Source: CAZZKG01 sp964654825 (GTDB lineage: Bacteria; Gemmatimonadota; CAZMKB01). Taken from it: 64,000 bases of DNA. The translations under genes and the position numbers were made by a program. The stretch is taken from NCBI GenBank assembly GCA_964654825.1, contig CAZZKG010000003.1:1-64000 (forward strand), given 5' to 3'. The first letter of the stretch is position 1. Each line of letters opens with the position of its first letter. The notes below the pieces were generated by a model. The model made no database searches and was not told the origin of the DNA. It was given only the letters and a program-made list of their open reading frames with translations. Shown in pieces: positions 34,662 through 44,093 of the stretch.

Positions 34662-35903
34662 ATGGATTCCCGGGCGCTCGAGAAGACAATCCAGAAAATA
34701 GGCACGTACCGGGACGAGATGATTGATTTTCAGAAGAAGCTCACATCCATGAAAGCCCTCTCTCCGGAAAACGGCGGTATCGGCGAGATTGAAAAAGCAA
34801 CATTTCTGAAAACGTATCTCGAGAATATGGATAACGTGAGCGTCGAGGAAATTCGGGCTGAAGACAGGAGAGTACCCTGCGGCTACAGGCCGAATCTGAT
34901 AGCGAGGCTGCCCGGGGAAAAACACGATAGGACTGTCTGGGTCATGGCGCACACCGATGTGGTGCCGGCGGGAGAACCGAGTCTCTGGAGGGGAGACCCC
35001 TTCGATGCCTGGGAGGAAGACGGTTTGCTCTATGGGAGAGGAGTCGAAGACAATCAGCAGGGGCTGGTTTCCTCCCTCTTCGCTCTACGGGCTCTCGTTG
35101 AGCTGCAGATAGAACCGTCTCTGGATGTGGGGCTGGTTCTCGTCGCTGACGAAGAGACAGCGAGTGTGTACGGTATCGATTATCTGCTCGAGGCGAAGCG
35201 CGATCTTTTCAGGGATAATGATCTGATTATCATTCCTGATGCCGGTAATGAAGACGGTACGATGATCGAAGTGGCAGAGAAGAGTATCGTGTGGCTCAAG
35301 TTTACGACAAAGGGGGCCCAGTGCCATGCTTCCACACCGGAGAAAGGGGCAAATGCATTCCGTGCGGCGAGCAACCTCATCGTAAAACTCTCTTCACTCT
35401 ACGATATTTTCGGGATCAGTAACGAAATCTTCGATCCCCCGATTTCGACTTTCGAACCGACGAAAAAAGATTCGAATGTCCCGAATATCAATACTATTCC
35501 CGGTGAGGACATCTTCTATCTCGATTCGAGGATACTGCCAGCCTACGACGTCGATGAAGTTATGGAGAAGATCAGGAGCATGACCGGAGAGATAGAGGAT
35601 CTGTTCGGGGTGAAAATACAATTCGAAACTGTGCAAATGGAAGTGGCAACCGATCCCACACCTGATGATGCGCCGGTGGTGAAGGCTCTCCAGAAAGCTA
35701 TCAAGGAACTGCGTGATAAGGAGGCGCAGCCGATGGGTATCGGAGGCGGAACGGTCGCATCGTACTTCAGGAGAAGAGGGTACCAGGCTGCGGTCTGGGG
35801 CACGATGGATGAATCAGCTCACCAGCCGAATGAGTACTGTAAAATCAGTAATATGGTTGAGGACGCGAAGGTGTTCGCGCATGTGTTTCTGCAGGACTCC
35901 TGA
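34662..35903 (+). CDS. M20-family metallopeptidase
   Basis: A cytoplasmic di-zinc exopeptidase of 413 residues. Metal ligands are the His and Asp of MAHTDVVP, the Asp of GRGVEDNQQG, and the DEE block in VLVADEETASVYG that supplies the base Glu and a further ligand. The dimerisation domain lies at about 180-300. It resembles dipeptidase or aminoacylase members. GAGGAT precedes the ATG at 34662; an earlier in-frame start at 34593 lies over a promoter-like TTGACA. It stands before the peptide transporter, so it probably splits imported peptides. Confidence 0.88.
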   Translation: MDSRALEKTIQKIGTYRDEMIDFQKKLTSMKALSPENGGIGEIEKATFLKTYLENMDNVSVEEIRAEDRRVPCGYRPNLIARLPGEKHDRTVWVMAHTDVVPAGEPSLWRGDPFDAWEEDGLLYGRGVEDNQQGLVSSLFALRALVELQIEPSLDVGLVLVADEETASVYGIDYLLEAKRDLFRDNDLIIIPDAGNEDGTMIEVAEKSIVWLKFTTKGAQCHASTPEKGANAFRAASNLIVKLSSLYDIFGISNEIFDPPISTFEPTKKDSNVPNINTIPGEDIFYLDSRILPAYDVDEVMEKIRSMTGEIEDLFGVKIQFETVQMEVATDPTPDDAPVVKALQKAIKELRDKEAQPMGIGGGTVASYFRRRGYQAAVWGTMDESAHQPNEYCKISNMVEDAKVFAHVFLQDS

Positions 35904-35956
35904 TCCCCTCGGCTGGACCCTCAACTCGCTCACTGCTATTGGAGAAGGAGGCCCTC

Positions 35957-37960
35957 ATGGCAGATAAGGAGTTCAAGACCTATGTCCCTGCAGACACCGA
36001 TATGCTGGAGTTCACCTTTAAAGCGGTACTGGTTGGTGCCATCTTTGCCATCATCCTCGGCTCAGCAAATGCATATCTCGGTCTCAAGGCGGGTATGACC
36101 GTTGCTGCTACTTTTCCTGCTGCCGTGATGGCCATGGCGATCCTCAAAGTCTTCGGGGGGAGCATCCTCGAAGAGAATATATGCAGGACAACCGCCGCGG
36201 TTGGTGAAGCGCTCGTTGCGGGTGCCATTTTCACCATACCTGCGTTTCTCATTGCAGAGGACCCGGCGACCGGTGAGAAGCTATGGACCAGTATCAAGTG
36301 GTCGGAGAGTACTGCTCTCATGCTCGTCGGCGGCATTCTCGGTGTTCTGTTCGTCGTGTTTCTCAGGAGGATTCTGCTAGAGGACAAAACACTTCCTTTT
36401 CCCGAAAGTGTCGCCTGCTCGGAGATCGTCAAGGCGGGTCAGAAGGGGCAATCAGGCGCGAAGTACGTCTTCGGGTCCATCGGTCTTGCGGCTGTTATCG
36501 AGCTCTTAAAGAATAATTACGGTCTCGAAATGATCACGGCTTATGTCCGAACATTTATCCCCATGAAAGTCCTCAACTTCAAACTGGTGACCACGCAGCT
36601 CAAACAAATCAAGGAGACGTTTACAACGACAGGCGGGGTTTTTCTCGAGACACCAGCTGCATCTCCCGCTATGGTGGGTGTAGGCTATATCATCGGGCCC
36701 AGGCTCTCGGCGATCGTTTTCAGCGGTGGAGTCTTCGGCTGGCTTCTCCTCGTGCCGCTCCTGGTCTTCATCGACAACAGTTACAGTGGTATGGTCGACA
36801 GCGGCCAGACCACCTGGGTCGAGATCTGTAACGCCGTCTGGAACTCCCAGGTGCGACCGCTGGCTGTAGGCGCTATGCTGGTCGGTGCGTTCTACACGCT
36901 CTTCACGATGCGGAGTTCCCTCGGTGCCGGCATTGCCAGGGCTTTCCGGGATATGAGCAAGGTGAGTAAGGATATTGAAAAAACGAACAGACTCGATCAG
37001 GATATTCCATACAAATGGGTTGTTATCGGTGTCATTTTCCTCGTTATCCCCATAACAATAATCTACTATCACTTCAGCGGGAGCCTTGGCGGCGCATTGC
37101 TCGCCGCTCTGGTGATGACTCTGGCCGGCTTTCTCTTCGCAGCTGTTGCCGGATACCTCGTCGGCACAATCGGAAGCTCGAACAATCCCATCTCGGGCCT
37201 GACATTGTCAACGCTGATCGTTGCTGCTCTCCTGATGGTGCTCATCGGCGTAAAGGGGGCAGCCGGTATCGCCGCTGTTCTGGGTGTCGCGGCCGTAGTT
37301 TGCTGCTCTTCGGGTGTCGCAGGTGACATTATCCAGGATCTCAAGGTGGGCCACATCCTCGGCGGAACACCATGGAAGATGGAATTGGGGTGTATGATAG
37401 GTGTGGTTGCCGCTGCACTCGTGATGGTTTTTCCCCTGCAGATGTTACATGAAGCCAATCTCGCAACGGGAGGTATCGGCGGTGATGCACTCCCCGCTCC
37501 GCAGGCAGGTCTGATGGCGATGCTCTCCCAGGGAATCATCGGGGGAGGCATGGCATGGCCTCTCGTCCTCGTGGGTATTCTCTTCTCAGTGGGTCTGATA
37601 CTCATCAAAGCACCCTCGCCGATGCTCATCGCGGTGGGGATGTATCTTCCTTTCAATACGACCGCAGCAATATTCTGCGGTGGGATTGTGAAGTATATCG
37701 TCACTACTATCATTGAAAAACGCAATACTCCGGCAAGTGAAAAGGAGACAGTTGAGAATACGGGTATTCTGGTCGCCTCCGGACTGATTGCCGGTGAAGC
37801 GCTCATGGGGATCCTCATTGCATTTTATGTTGTCACTACCGGGAATCCGATTTATCAGATCATCCCGGGCGGTTCCCCCTGGCTGGGATTGCTCGTGTTT
37901 GCGGTCCTGGCGTATGTTCTGATCAATATTCCGCTGAAGGTGAGCAAAGAGGCCTCTTAA
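35957..37960 (+). CDS. OPT-family oligopeptide transporter
   Basis: A proton-coupled importer of 667 residues with about 15 helices. The N-terminus is typical of the bacterial branch: FTFKAVLVGAIFAIILGSAN, then YLGLKAGMTVAATFPAAVM. The late region shows IGVGMYLPF-like sequence (LIAVGMYLPFNTTAAIF). Substrates are oligopeptides or, in some members, metal chelates. AAGGAGG lies before the ATG at 35957. It follows the M20 peptidase by 53 bases and is joined to the PqqD-like gene by one base. Confidence 0.93.
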   Translation: MADKEFKTYVPADTDMLEFTFKAVLVGAIFAIILGSANAYLGLKAGMTVAATFPAAVMAMAILKVFGGSILEENICRTTAAVGEALVAGAIFTIPAFLIAEDPATGEKLWTSIKWSESTALMLVGGILGVLFVVFLRRILLEDKTLPFPESVACSEIVKAGQKGQSGAKYVFGSIGLAAVIELLKNNYGLEMITAYVRTFIPMKVLNFKLVTTQLKQIKETFTTTGGVFLETPAASPAMVGVGYIIGPRLSAIVFSGGVFGWLLLVPLLVFIDNSYSGMVDSGQTTWVEICNAVWNSQVRPLAVGAMLVGAFYTLFTMRSSLGAGIARAFRDMSKVSKDIEKTNRLDQDIPYKWVVIGVIFLVIPITIIYYHFSGSLGGALLAALVMTLAGFLFAAVAGYLVGTIGSSNNPISGLTLSTLIVAALLMVLIGVKGAAGIAAVLGVAAVVCCSSGVAGDIIQDLKVGHILGGTPWKMELGCMIGVVAAALVMVFPLQMLHEANLATGGIGGDALPAPQAGLMAMLSQGIIGGGMAWPLVLVGILFSVGLILIKAPSPMLIAVGMYLPFNTTAAIFCGGIVKYIVTTIIEKRNTPASEKETVENTGILVASGLIAGEALMGILIAFYVVTTGNPIYQIIPGGSPWLGLLVFAVLAYVLINIPLKVSKEAS

Positions 37961-37961
37961 T

Positions 37962-38306
37962 ATGAGTAAGAAAGAAGTAAATCTCCTCGAACTAGTACCA
38001 TTCCGGAACAGGGAATGGGAAAAGGACGAGCAGGCTCAAGTCGTGATCCTGGCACCACGATTCACCAATAAGTGGTTGCTGAAGATGCTCGTCCCGAGGA
38101 TGAAGAGCCCCAGCTACCGCGTCAACCTGGATGCCGTCGGAAGCTGGGTGTGGTTGAACTGCGATGGTGAGAAGACTGTCGAAGAGATCGGGAAAGGCCT
38201 GGTGAAAAAGTTCGGGGAAAACGTGGAACCGGTGTATGACCGGTTGGGTCAGCTCTTCCGAATAATGGAAGAGCACCTCTTCATCAGATTCAAAAACCTG
38301 ACCTGA
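37962..38306 (+). CDS. PqqD-like protein
   Basis: 114 residues, soluble. The C-terminal 70 residues fit the PqqD/RRE winged-helix fold: YRVNLDAVGSWVWLNCDGEK, then TVEEIGKGLVKKFGENVEP. In PQQ synthesis PqqD presents the precursor peptide to a radical SAM enzyme; here neither a precursor nor such an enzyme is nearby. The gene begins one base after the OPT transporter stop, so the two are translated together. A role in binding imported or regulatory peptides is a guess. Confidence 0.8.
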   Translation: MSKKEVNLLELVPFRNREWEKDEQAQVVILAPRFTNKWLLKMLVPRMKSPSYRVNLDAVGSWVWLNCDGEKTVEEIGKGLVKKFGENVEPVYDRLGQLFRIMEEHLFIRFKNLT

Positions 38307-38356
38307 AGAACCTGGTCCCCTTTTGACAGAACATGAGGAGAAGCGGTCGGCACACG

Positions 38357-39505
38357 ATGAACATCGGGATTCTCAAAGAAAAAACGGAAGGTGAGAGAAG
38401 GGTAGGGCTTACCCCTTCTGTGGTCAACTCGCTGGTGAGGCAGGGTCACAGTGTATTCGTCGAAGAGGGGGCCGGCATCAGGTCTTTCTTCGAAGACCAG
38501 GATTATGAATCGGCCGGTGCCAGAGTGGTAAAGGGTGCCGACGAACTCATCGGCCGTTCGAAGATCGTTATCAAAGTCTCTCCCCTCGCACCACAGGAAT
38601 ATGAACGGCTGGTACCGAATCAGATTGTCCTCGGTTTCATGCACATAGCCATAGCTACCGAACCATCGATCCGGGAGATCATCAACAAGAAGGTGACCGT
38701 CATCGGATATGAGATCATCGAGGACACGCGCGGCCGGCTCCCCATTCTCATTCCCATGAGCGAGATAGCAGGTCAGGTCTGTGTGCAGATTGCCGCTCAT
38801 TATCTCCAGGGTGATCAGGGCGGGAGAGGGCTTCTCGTGGGGGGCATGCCGGGAGTACCACCGGCAGTATTCGTAATCGCGGGAGCCGGTGTTGTGGGGA
38901 CCGAGGCTGCCAGGGCTGCACTCGGCCTCGGTGCTCAGGTGGTTGTTCTCGACAAGGAAGTGGAAAAACTGAGACGTATCGACGAACTTTTTGGAAAAAG
39001 AATCGCAACAGCCGTTGCCACAAAGTACAATCTCGATCGTGTCGTGAAATTTGCCGATGTATTCATCGGGTCGGTCCTGATCCACGGAGAGAAGACCCCG
39101 ATTCTCGTCACCCGTGAGATGCTCCATTCTATGAAAAAGGGTGCGGTAATCGTTGATGTGTCGATAGACCAGGGAGGCTGTATCGAAACGAGCAGGCCAA
39201 CAACTACCGAATCGCCTGTTTTCGTCGAGGAAGGAGTAGTCCACTACTGTGTTCCCTACATCCCCTCCGTGGTGAGCAGGACTGCCACTCGAGCCCTCAG
39301 CAATGTTGTACTCCCGTTCATTTCTCAAATCGCCGAGATCGGCATCGAGGAAGCCGTACAACAGAATCTCACACTGGCGAGAGGAGTGTATTTTTACAAG
39401 GGTCGGTGCGTCAAAGCTGGACTCTCCCAGGCCTTCGGGATAGGCTGTAATCCGATCCAGGATATCCTTGATGGGAAAGTCTGGGTCGACGACCTCTCCC
39501 TGTGA
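38357..39505 (+). CDS. ald: Alanine dehydrogenase
   Basis: Converts L-alanine to pyruvate and ammonia with NAD+. At 382 residues it has near-standard length. Visible are KEKTEGERRVGLTP (substrate Arg), FMHIA with its His, the NAD-binding VIAGAGVVGTEAARAALGLGA and the VDVSIDQGGCIETSRPTTT block. It follows the peptide uptake genes and would feed imported alanine into central metabolism. The ribosome site is weak (AGGAG is 16 bases away); an ATG at 38333 is in frame but lies upstream of the family N-terminus. Confidence 0.95.
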   Translation: MNIGILKEKTEGERRVGLTPSVVNSLVRQGHSVFVEEGAGIRSFFEDQDYESAGARVVKGADELIGRSKIVIKVSPLAPQEYERLVPNQIVLGFMHIAIATEPSIREIINKKVTVIGYEIIEDTRGRLPILIPMSEIAGQVCVQIAAHYLQGDQGGRGLLVGGMPGVPPAVFVIAGAGVVGTEAARAALGLGAQVVVLDKEVEKLRRIDELFGKRIATAVATKYNLDRVVKFADVFIGSVLIHGEKTPILVTREMLHSMKKGAVIVDVSIDQGGCIETSRPTTTESPVFVEEGVVHYCVPYIPSVVSRTATRALSNVVLPFISQIAEIGIEEAVQQNLTLARGVYFYKGRCVKAGLSQAFGIGCNPIQDILDGKVWVDDLSL

Positions 39506-39676
39506 CCATTCTGTGTTATCGGTCTCAAAAGATAAGCATCAGATCGGTGGAGTCCCACTCTGCTTCTTTGGTTTTCCTTGATTTTTGCATCCTCCCATGT
39601 AAATTTATGAAACAGATGGAGTCGTGTGCAGGGGTTTGTTTTACCGTTATCATGGAAGTAATTGAAGGAGTACGAG

Positions 39677-40744
39677 ATGACCTTGTTTGAGAAAATGAGT
39701 GAACTGGATCATGAACAGGTGGTGTATTGCCACAACAAAGAAGCCGGTCTTAAGGCAATAATTGCGATCCATAACACGACACTCGGCCCGGCTCTCGGCG
39801 GGACGAGGATGTGGCCTTTCGAAAGTGAAGATGAAGCCTTGATTGATGTACTCCGGTTGTCCAGGGGTATGACTTATAAGGCCTCACTGGCGGGACTGAA
39901 CCTCGGTGGTGGAAAAGCCGTCATCATCGGCGATCCAAAGAAAGACAAGACGGAAAAACTATTCCGGGCTTTCGGCAGGTTTGTCCAGACCCTGGGTGGT
40001 CGATACATCACGGCTGAAGATGTTGGTACCGCTGTGCAGGACATGGACTACGTATACATGGAAACCAAACACGTCACCGGTGTTACACAGGCACACGGCG
40101 GGAGTGGTGACCCTTCACCGGTTACCGCCTGGGGTGTGTTTCACGGTATCAGGGCATGTGTGAAGGAGAAGATGAACAGAGATGATCTGGAGGGTCTCAC
40201 TGTCGCTGTTCAGGGGCTTGGCCACGTTGGGTATTATCTGGTGAAAAATCTCACCGAGGCCGGTGCGAAATGCGTCGTCACCGATATCGATAACGAGAAA
40301 ATCAATCGTGTGGTCGATGAGTTTGAGGCCGTGAGAGTCGAACCGGATGACATCTACGGGGTCGATGCCGAAATTTTTGCACCATGTGCTCTGGGGGCAG
40401 TCATCAACGACAAGACAATCCCGATGCTCAAGTGCCAGATCGTCGCCGGGGGTGCAAACAACCAGCTCGCCACAGAAAAACACGGCGACATTCTCTCAGA
40501 AAAGCAAGTCCTTTACGCACCCGACTATGTCATCAATGCCGGTGGCCTGATCAATGTCTCTATCGAGCTCGAGGGTTATGTGAAGGAAAGAGCTCTCATG
40601 AAAACCTCCCAGATCTATGACACACTGCTGAAGATCTTTGAGATAAAGAATAAGCAGAACGTTCCCACCTACAGAGCGGCAGACCTTCTCGCCGAGGAGA
40701 GGATCAGAACAACCGGAGGGATTCACAGCAGTTATCTCCCTTAA
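39677..40744 (+). CDS. Leucine-type amino-acid dehydrogenase (Glu/Leu/Phe/Val family)
   Basis: A 355-residue oxidoreductase that deaminates branched-chain amino acids to 2-oxo acids. The N-terminal domain has GPALGGTRMW, the substrate Lys in TYKASLAGLNLGGGKAVI, and AEDVGTAVQDMDY. The NAD domain carries VQGLGHVGYYLVKNL. The pattern is that of leucine or valine dehydrogenase rather than glutamate dehydrogenase. GAAGGAG precedes the ATG at 39677; the TTG at 39662 overlaps it. It extends the amino-acid catabolism set. Confidence 0.92.
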   Translation: MTLFEKMSELDHEQVVYCHNKEAGLKAIIAIHNTTLGPALGGTRMWPFESEDEALIDVLRLSRGMTYKASLAGLNLGGGKAVIIGDPKKDKTEKLFRAFGRFVQTLGGRYITAEDVGTAVQDMDYVYMETKHVTGVTQAHGGSGDPSPVTAWGVFHGIRACVKEKMNRDDLEGLTVAVQGLGHVGYYLVKNLTEAGAKCVVTDIDNEKINRVVDEFEAVRVEPDDIYGVDAEIFAPCALGAVINDKTIPMLKCQIVAGGANNQLATEKHGDILSEKQVLYAPDYVINAGGLINVSIELEGYVKERALMKTSQIYDTLLKIFEIKNKQNVPTYRAADLLAEERIRTTGGIHSSYLP

Positions 40745-40758
40745 CATGTGGGTAAAGG

Positions 40759-41121
40759 ATGACTAAACTATTGATCGTAGATGATGAAGGACCTCTGCGG
40801 CTCCTCTACGAGAAGGAGTTTACCGAGGAGGGATACGAAGTTGTCATTGCAGGAGATGGCAGGGAAGCGGTCGAAAAGATCGAGGAGGAAACACCGGACC
40901 TGGTCATTCTCGACATCCAGATGCCTGAGATGGACGGTCTCGAGGCCATGGGGAGGATACTCGGGAAGCATAACAAAATTCCAGTCATTATCAACACTGC
41001 GTATTCAAGCTACAAGAGCAATTTCATGAGTTGGGCGGCCGATGCCTATGTAGTGAAATCGTCGAACCTCGATGAGTTGAAATCTACCATCAGGGAGGTT
41101 CTCGAAAACTACAATAAGTAG
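40759..41121 (+). CDS. Single-domain response regulator (CheY-like)
   Basis: 120 residues: a receiver domain alone. Acidic pocket DDE (11-13 region), phospho-acceptor Asp in LVILDIQMPEMDG, Thr in VIINTAYSSY and Lys in VVKSSNL are all present. With no output domain it must act by protein contact. It lies 14 bases after the dehydrogenase and 25 before the second glgC; the histidine kinase two genes on is a likely partner. Confidence 0.93.
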   Translation: MTKLLIVDDEGPLRLLYEKEFTEEGYEVVIAGDGREAVEKIEEETPDLVILDIQMPEMDGLEAMGRILGKHNKIPVIINTAYSSYKSNFMSWAADAYVVKSSNLDELKSTIREVLENYNK

Positions 41122-41146
41122 CACTACTCCCCAAAAAGACCGGAGT

Positions 41147-42394
41147 ATGCAGCTCGTCAATATACTGGACAGCGGATATATGAGAGATAGTCTCGTGATT
41201 GTCCTCGCCGGGGGTCATGGTGAAAGATTATATCCCCTAACAAAGGACAGGACAAAACCTGCTGTTCCTTTCGGTGGCGCCTACCGGATCATCGACTTTA
41301 CTCTTTCCAATTGCGTAAACTCAGGTCTCAGAAAAATCCTCGTCCTCACCCAGTACAAATCATTCTCTCTGGATACACACATCAAACAGGGCTGGTTTTT
41401 CCTGAGGAGGAGGGAGCTCGGCGAATTCATCGAGACAATCCCCCCGCAGTTGAGAAGTTCACAAAAGTGGTACCAGGGAACGGCGGACGCGATTTTCCAG
41501 AATATTAACATACTGAACGAGGAACGTCCGAAGCGTATTTTCATTCTCTCGGGTGATCACATCTATCGCATGAATTATAAACGGATGCTCGAGTGCCATC
41601 TCGACAGAGGTGCCAACCTCACTCTGGCATGTCTGGAGATGCCGAAAATCGGTATCGAGAGATTCGGGACGGTGAACGCGGATACGGATTTCAGGGTAAT
41701 CGGTTTCAAAGAGAAATCGAAGACTCCGCTGTCTCATCCGACAAAGTCGAATAGATCTCTCGTTTCGATGGGAGTCTACCTTTTCGAAACCGAAACCCTC
41801 GTCCGTGCCGTTATCAGAGATGCAAAAAAAGATTCTTCGCACGATTTCGGGAGAAACATCATTCCGGAGATGCTATCCACTCACAAGATATTCGCCTACA
41901 ATTTTATCGACGAGTCGAAGGGAATTCCGATGTACTGGAGAGATATCGGTACCATCGACAGCTACTGGGAAGCCAACATGGATCTCCTGAAGAAAGATCC
42001 ACCGCTAGACCTCTATAACAGCCACTGGCCGATCTTCACGGCCAACAGGATGGCTCCACCGTCAATCGTGAAGTGTGAAACGAAAAACGGAAAAGTGACC
42101 GGTGTTATCGACTCCATCATCGCAAACGGCTGTAAAATCCAGGGAGCCGTGGTGAAGCGATCAATACTCTCGCCCGGAGTGACAACCAACCCGAATTCGA
42201 GGATCACCGATTCTATCATCATGGCAGGGGTGGTCATCGGTAGAGGTGTGCGGATCAAGAAAACGATCGTTGACAAGAATGTCATCATCCCCGACAACTT
42301 CTCGATAGGGTACCGAAAGGAAGAGGACAGAAAGCGATTCATGATCTCACCCGGGGGAATCACCATTGTTCCCAAGGGTTATCGTTTCCAGTGA
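41147..42394 (+). CDS. glgC: Glucose-1-phosphate adenylyltransferase (second copy)
   Basis: The same enzyme class as the copy at 29738, but clearly diverged. It has LAGGHGERLYPLTKDRTKPA, the metal Asp in SGDHIYRMNY and GFKEKSKTP near the sugar site; the C-terminal beta-helix begins about residue 300. Both copies keep the expected catalytic residues. Length 415. An ATG at 41180 is an alternative start; neither has a clear ribosome site. Sitting between a response regulator and a histidine kinase, it may tie glucan synthesis to signalling. Confidence 0.92.
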   Translation: MQLVNILDSGYMRDSLVIVLAGGHGERLYPLTKDRTKPAVPFGGAYRIIDFTLSNCVNSGLRKILVLTQYKSFSLDTHIKQGWFFLRRRELGEFIETIPPQLRSSQKWYQGTADAIFQNINILNEERPKRIFILSGDHIYRMNYKRMLECHLDRGANLTLACLEMPKIGIERFGTVNADTDFRVIGFKEKSKTPLSHPTKSNRSLVSMGVYLFETETLVRAVIRDAKKDSSHDFGRNIIPEMLSTHKIFAYNFIDESKGIPMYWRDIGTIDSYWEANMDLLKKDPPLDLYNSHWPIFTANRMAPPSIVKCETKNGKVTGVIDSIIANGCKIQGAVVKRSILSPGVTTNPNSRITDSIIMAGVVIGRGVRIKKTIVDKNVIIPDNFSIGYRKEEDRKRFMISPGGITIVPKGYRFQ

Positions 42395-42407
42395 CCTGGA
42401 GGGCAGT

Positions 42408-44093
42408 TTGAGCGAGGAAGTACAAAAGGAGGTACCGGAAGTCAAGTGCTGGGAAATCCTCGAGTGCGAGTACGAGTCATGTTCCGCTTTTGGCGAGCCT
42501 GACCGGGTGTGCTGGCTCCTCGAGGACGCTGCGTGCGCCAACAGGCCGGGTGTCAAACCCGAAGACAAGTTCATCGAGGTCTGCAGCGACTGCGATGTGT
42601 TCGAAAAGAGGCTCGAGCGGGCACTGGGTCGAAGGATAGATGACTACGCAATTAACGAGACGCTACAGAAACTCATCAACGAGCTGGGGTTCAGGCACTA
42701 CGAGCTCAAACGGACGAACGAAAGCCTGATCAGGAGAGTGAGAGGGCTTACTTTCTTCGGCGAGGTCTCCGCCGATCTGGCAAGTACAAAAGAGCTCGAT
42801 GAGATATTACAGATCATTCTCACCGGGATCACCTTCGGCGATGTCCTGGGATTCAACAGGGCCTTTCTCTTTCTCGTGAATGAGCCCCGGCGTCAACTCG
42901 ACGGAAGACTCGCCGTGGGTCCGGCTGACGAGAAAGAAGCTCACCGTATATGGACCGAGCTCTCATCTGAACCACTTTCCATCAAAGAGATGATCGAGAC
43001 GAAGAGGAAGATCGCCAATGGTGCCGACCGGTTCGTCAACACTCTCGTGAAACAGATCTCGGTCTCTCTCGACAACGAAGACAACATTCTCATCAAAGCC
43101 ATGAAGGAAAAGAAGTCTTTCAATATCAACAGGACATCGGATGAACTGAATGGCAGTATGGAGATGATCGAGACGCTGGGTACGGATGCGTTCGCAGTCG
43201 TTCCTCTCACTGTGAAGGAGCGGGGGCTGGGGGTTCTGGTGGCGGACAATATCTACTCGCGACGCCCCATCACCAAAGATGATATGAACTTGCTCGAGAC
43301 CTTCGTTCACCAGGCGAGTATCGCCATCCACGATGCGGGTCTCTATACGAGTCTTTCTGAGAAGGTGCAGGAACTCGAAGAGGCATATCGCATACTCCAG
43401 GATAATCAGGAGAGGTTGGTGAGGGCGGAAAAACTAGCAGCTGTTGGAGAGATTACAGCCAAGGTCGCTCACGAGATAAAGAATCCGTTAACCTCCATAG
43501 GGGGGTTTACCCGCTCCATCTACAAGGGTGTCGGTGAGGACGACCCGAACAGGAAATACCTCGAGGTGATCCTTCAGGAGGTCGAAAGGCTAGAAGGTAT
43601 TCTCCATGATCTGCTCTCCTTCGCCCATCCCTCGCCGCCGGAGAAGATGAAGCGGAACATCAACGAAATCATAGAGAAAAGCATCCTTGTACTCTCCGGA
43701 GAAGTGGACAGAAACATGATCGAGCTGGACCTTCACCTTCTGCCCGATCTTCCCGATGTGTGGTATGATTCCAGGCAGCTCAAACAGGTATTCATCAATC
43801 TCTTCAAGAATGCCATCCAGGCCATGGATAGTAACGGCAAGCTGAGGATCGAGAGCCAGAGGACCGACCGGTGGGTCTGTGTGAGTGTGATGGATACCGG
43901 GATGGGGATCCCCCAGGAGAACATGTCAAAGCTCTTTCTTCCGTTCTTCACGACGAAACACGATGGGTCCGGGCTGGGACTGCCCGTGAGCCACCAGATT
44001 CTCAAAGATCACGATGGCTACATCGATGTGTCCAGCCAGGAAGGGGTCGGTACCAACTTCATGGTCTACCTCCCCATCAAGGAAGAGCCGTAA
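42408..44093 (+). CDS. Histidine kinase with Cys-rich N-terminus and GAF domain
   Basis: A soluble kinase of 561 residues. Residues 8-60 contain seven Cys, starting CWEILECEYESC and continuing CWLLEDAACA and CSDCD, a likely metal- or redox-sensing module found ahead of other signal proteins. A GAF domain covers about 115-310. HisKA follows with KVAHEIKNPLTSIGG, and the ATPase has the N-box FINLFKNAIQAM, then GMGIPQEN and GSGLGLPVS. The start is TTG at 42408, set by GGAGGG 4 bases upstream. It probably phosphorylates the regulator at 40759. Confidence 0.9.
   Translation: MSEEVQKEVPEVKCWEILECEYESCSAFGEPDRVCWLLEDAACANRPGVKPEDKFIEVCSDCDVFEKRLERALGRRIDDYAINETLQKLINELGFRHYELKRTNESLIRRVRGLTFFGEVSADLASTKELDEILQIILTGITFGDVLGFNRAFLFLVNEPRRQLDGRLAVGPADEKEAHRIWTELSSEPLSIKEMIETKRKIANGADRFVNTLVKQISVSLDNEDNILIKAMKEKKSFNINRTSDELNGSMEMIETLGTDAFAVVPLTVKERGLGVLVADNIYSRRPITKDDMNLLETFVHQASIAIHDAGLYTSLSEKVQELEEAYRILQDNQERLVRAEKLAAVGEITAKVAHEIKNPLTSIGGFTRSIYKGVGEDDPNRKYLEVILQEVERLEGILHDLLSFAHPSPPEKMKRNINEIIEKSILVLSGEVDRNMIELDLHLLPDLPDVWYDSRQLKQVFINLFKNAIQAMDSNGKLRIESQRTDRWVCVSVMDTGMGIPQENMSKLFLPFFTTKHDGSGLGLPVSHQILKDHDGYIDVSSQEGVGTNFMVYLPIKEEP

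Noticed and set aside
37962..38306. RiPP or PQQ biosynthesis cluster around the PqqD-like gene
   Set aside because: No radical SAM maturase, precursor peptide or other pqq gene is present within the window.
38323..38351. TTGACA before alanine dehydrogenase
   Set aside because: No −10-like word lies 15-19 bases downstream.
38249..39361. 370-codon minus-strand frame
   Set aside because: Antisense of alanine dehydrogenase; the plus-strand motifs are unmistakable.
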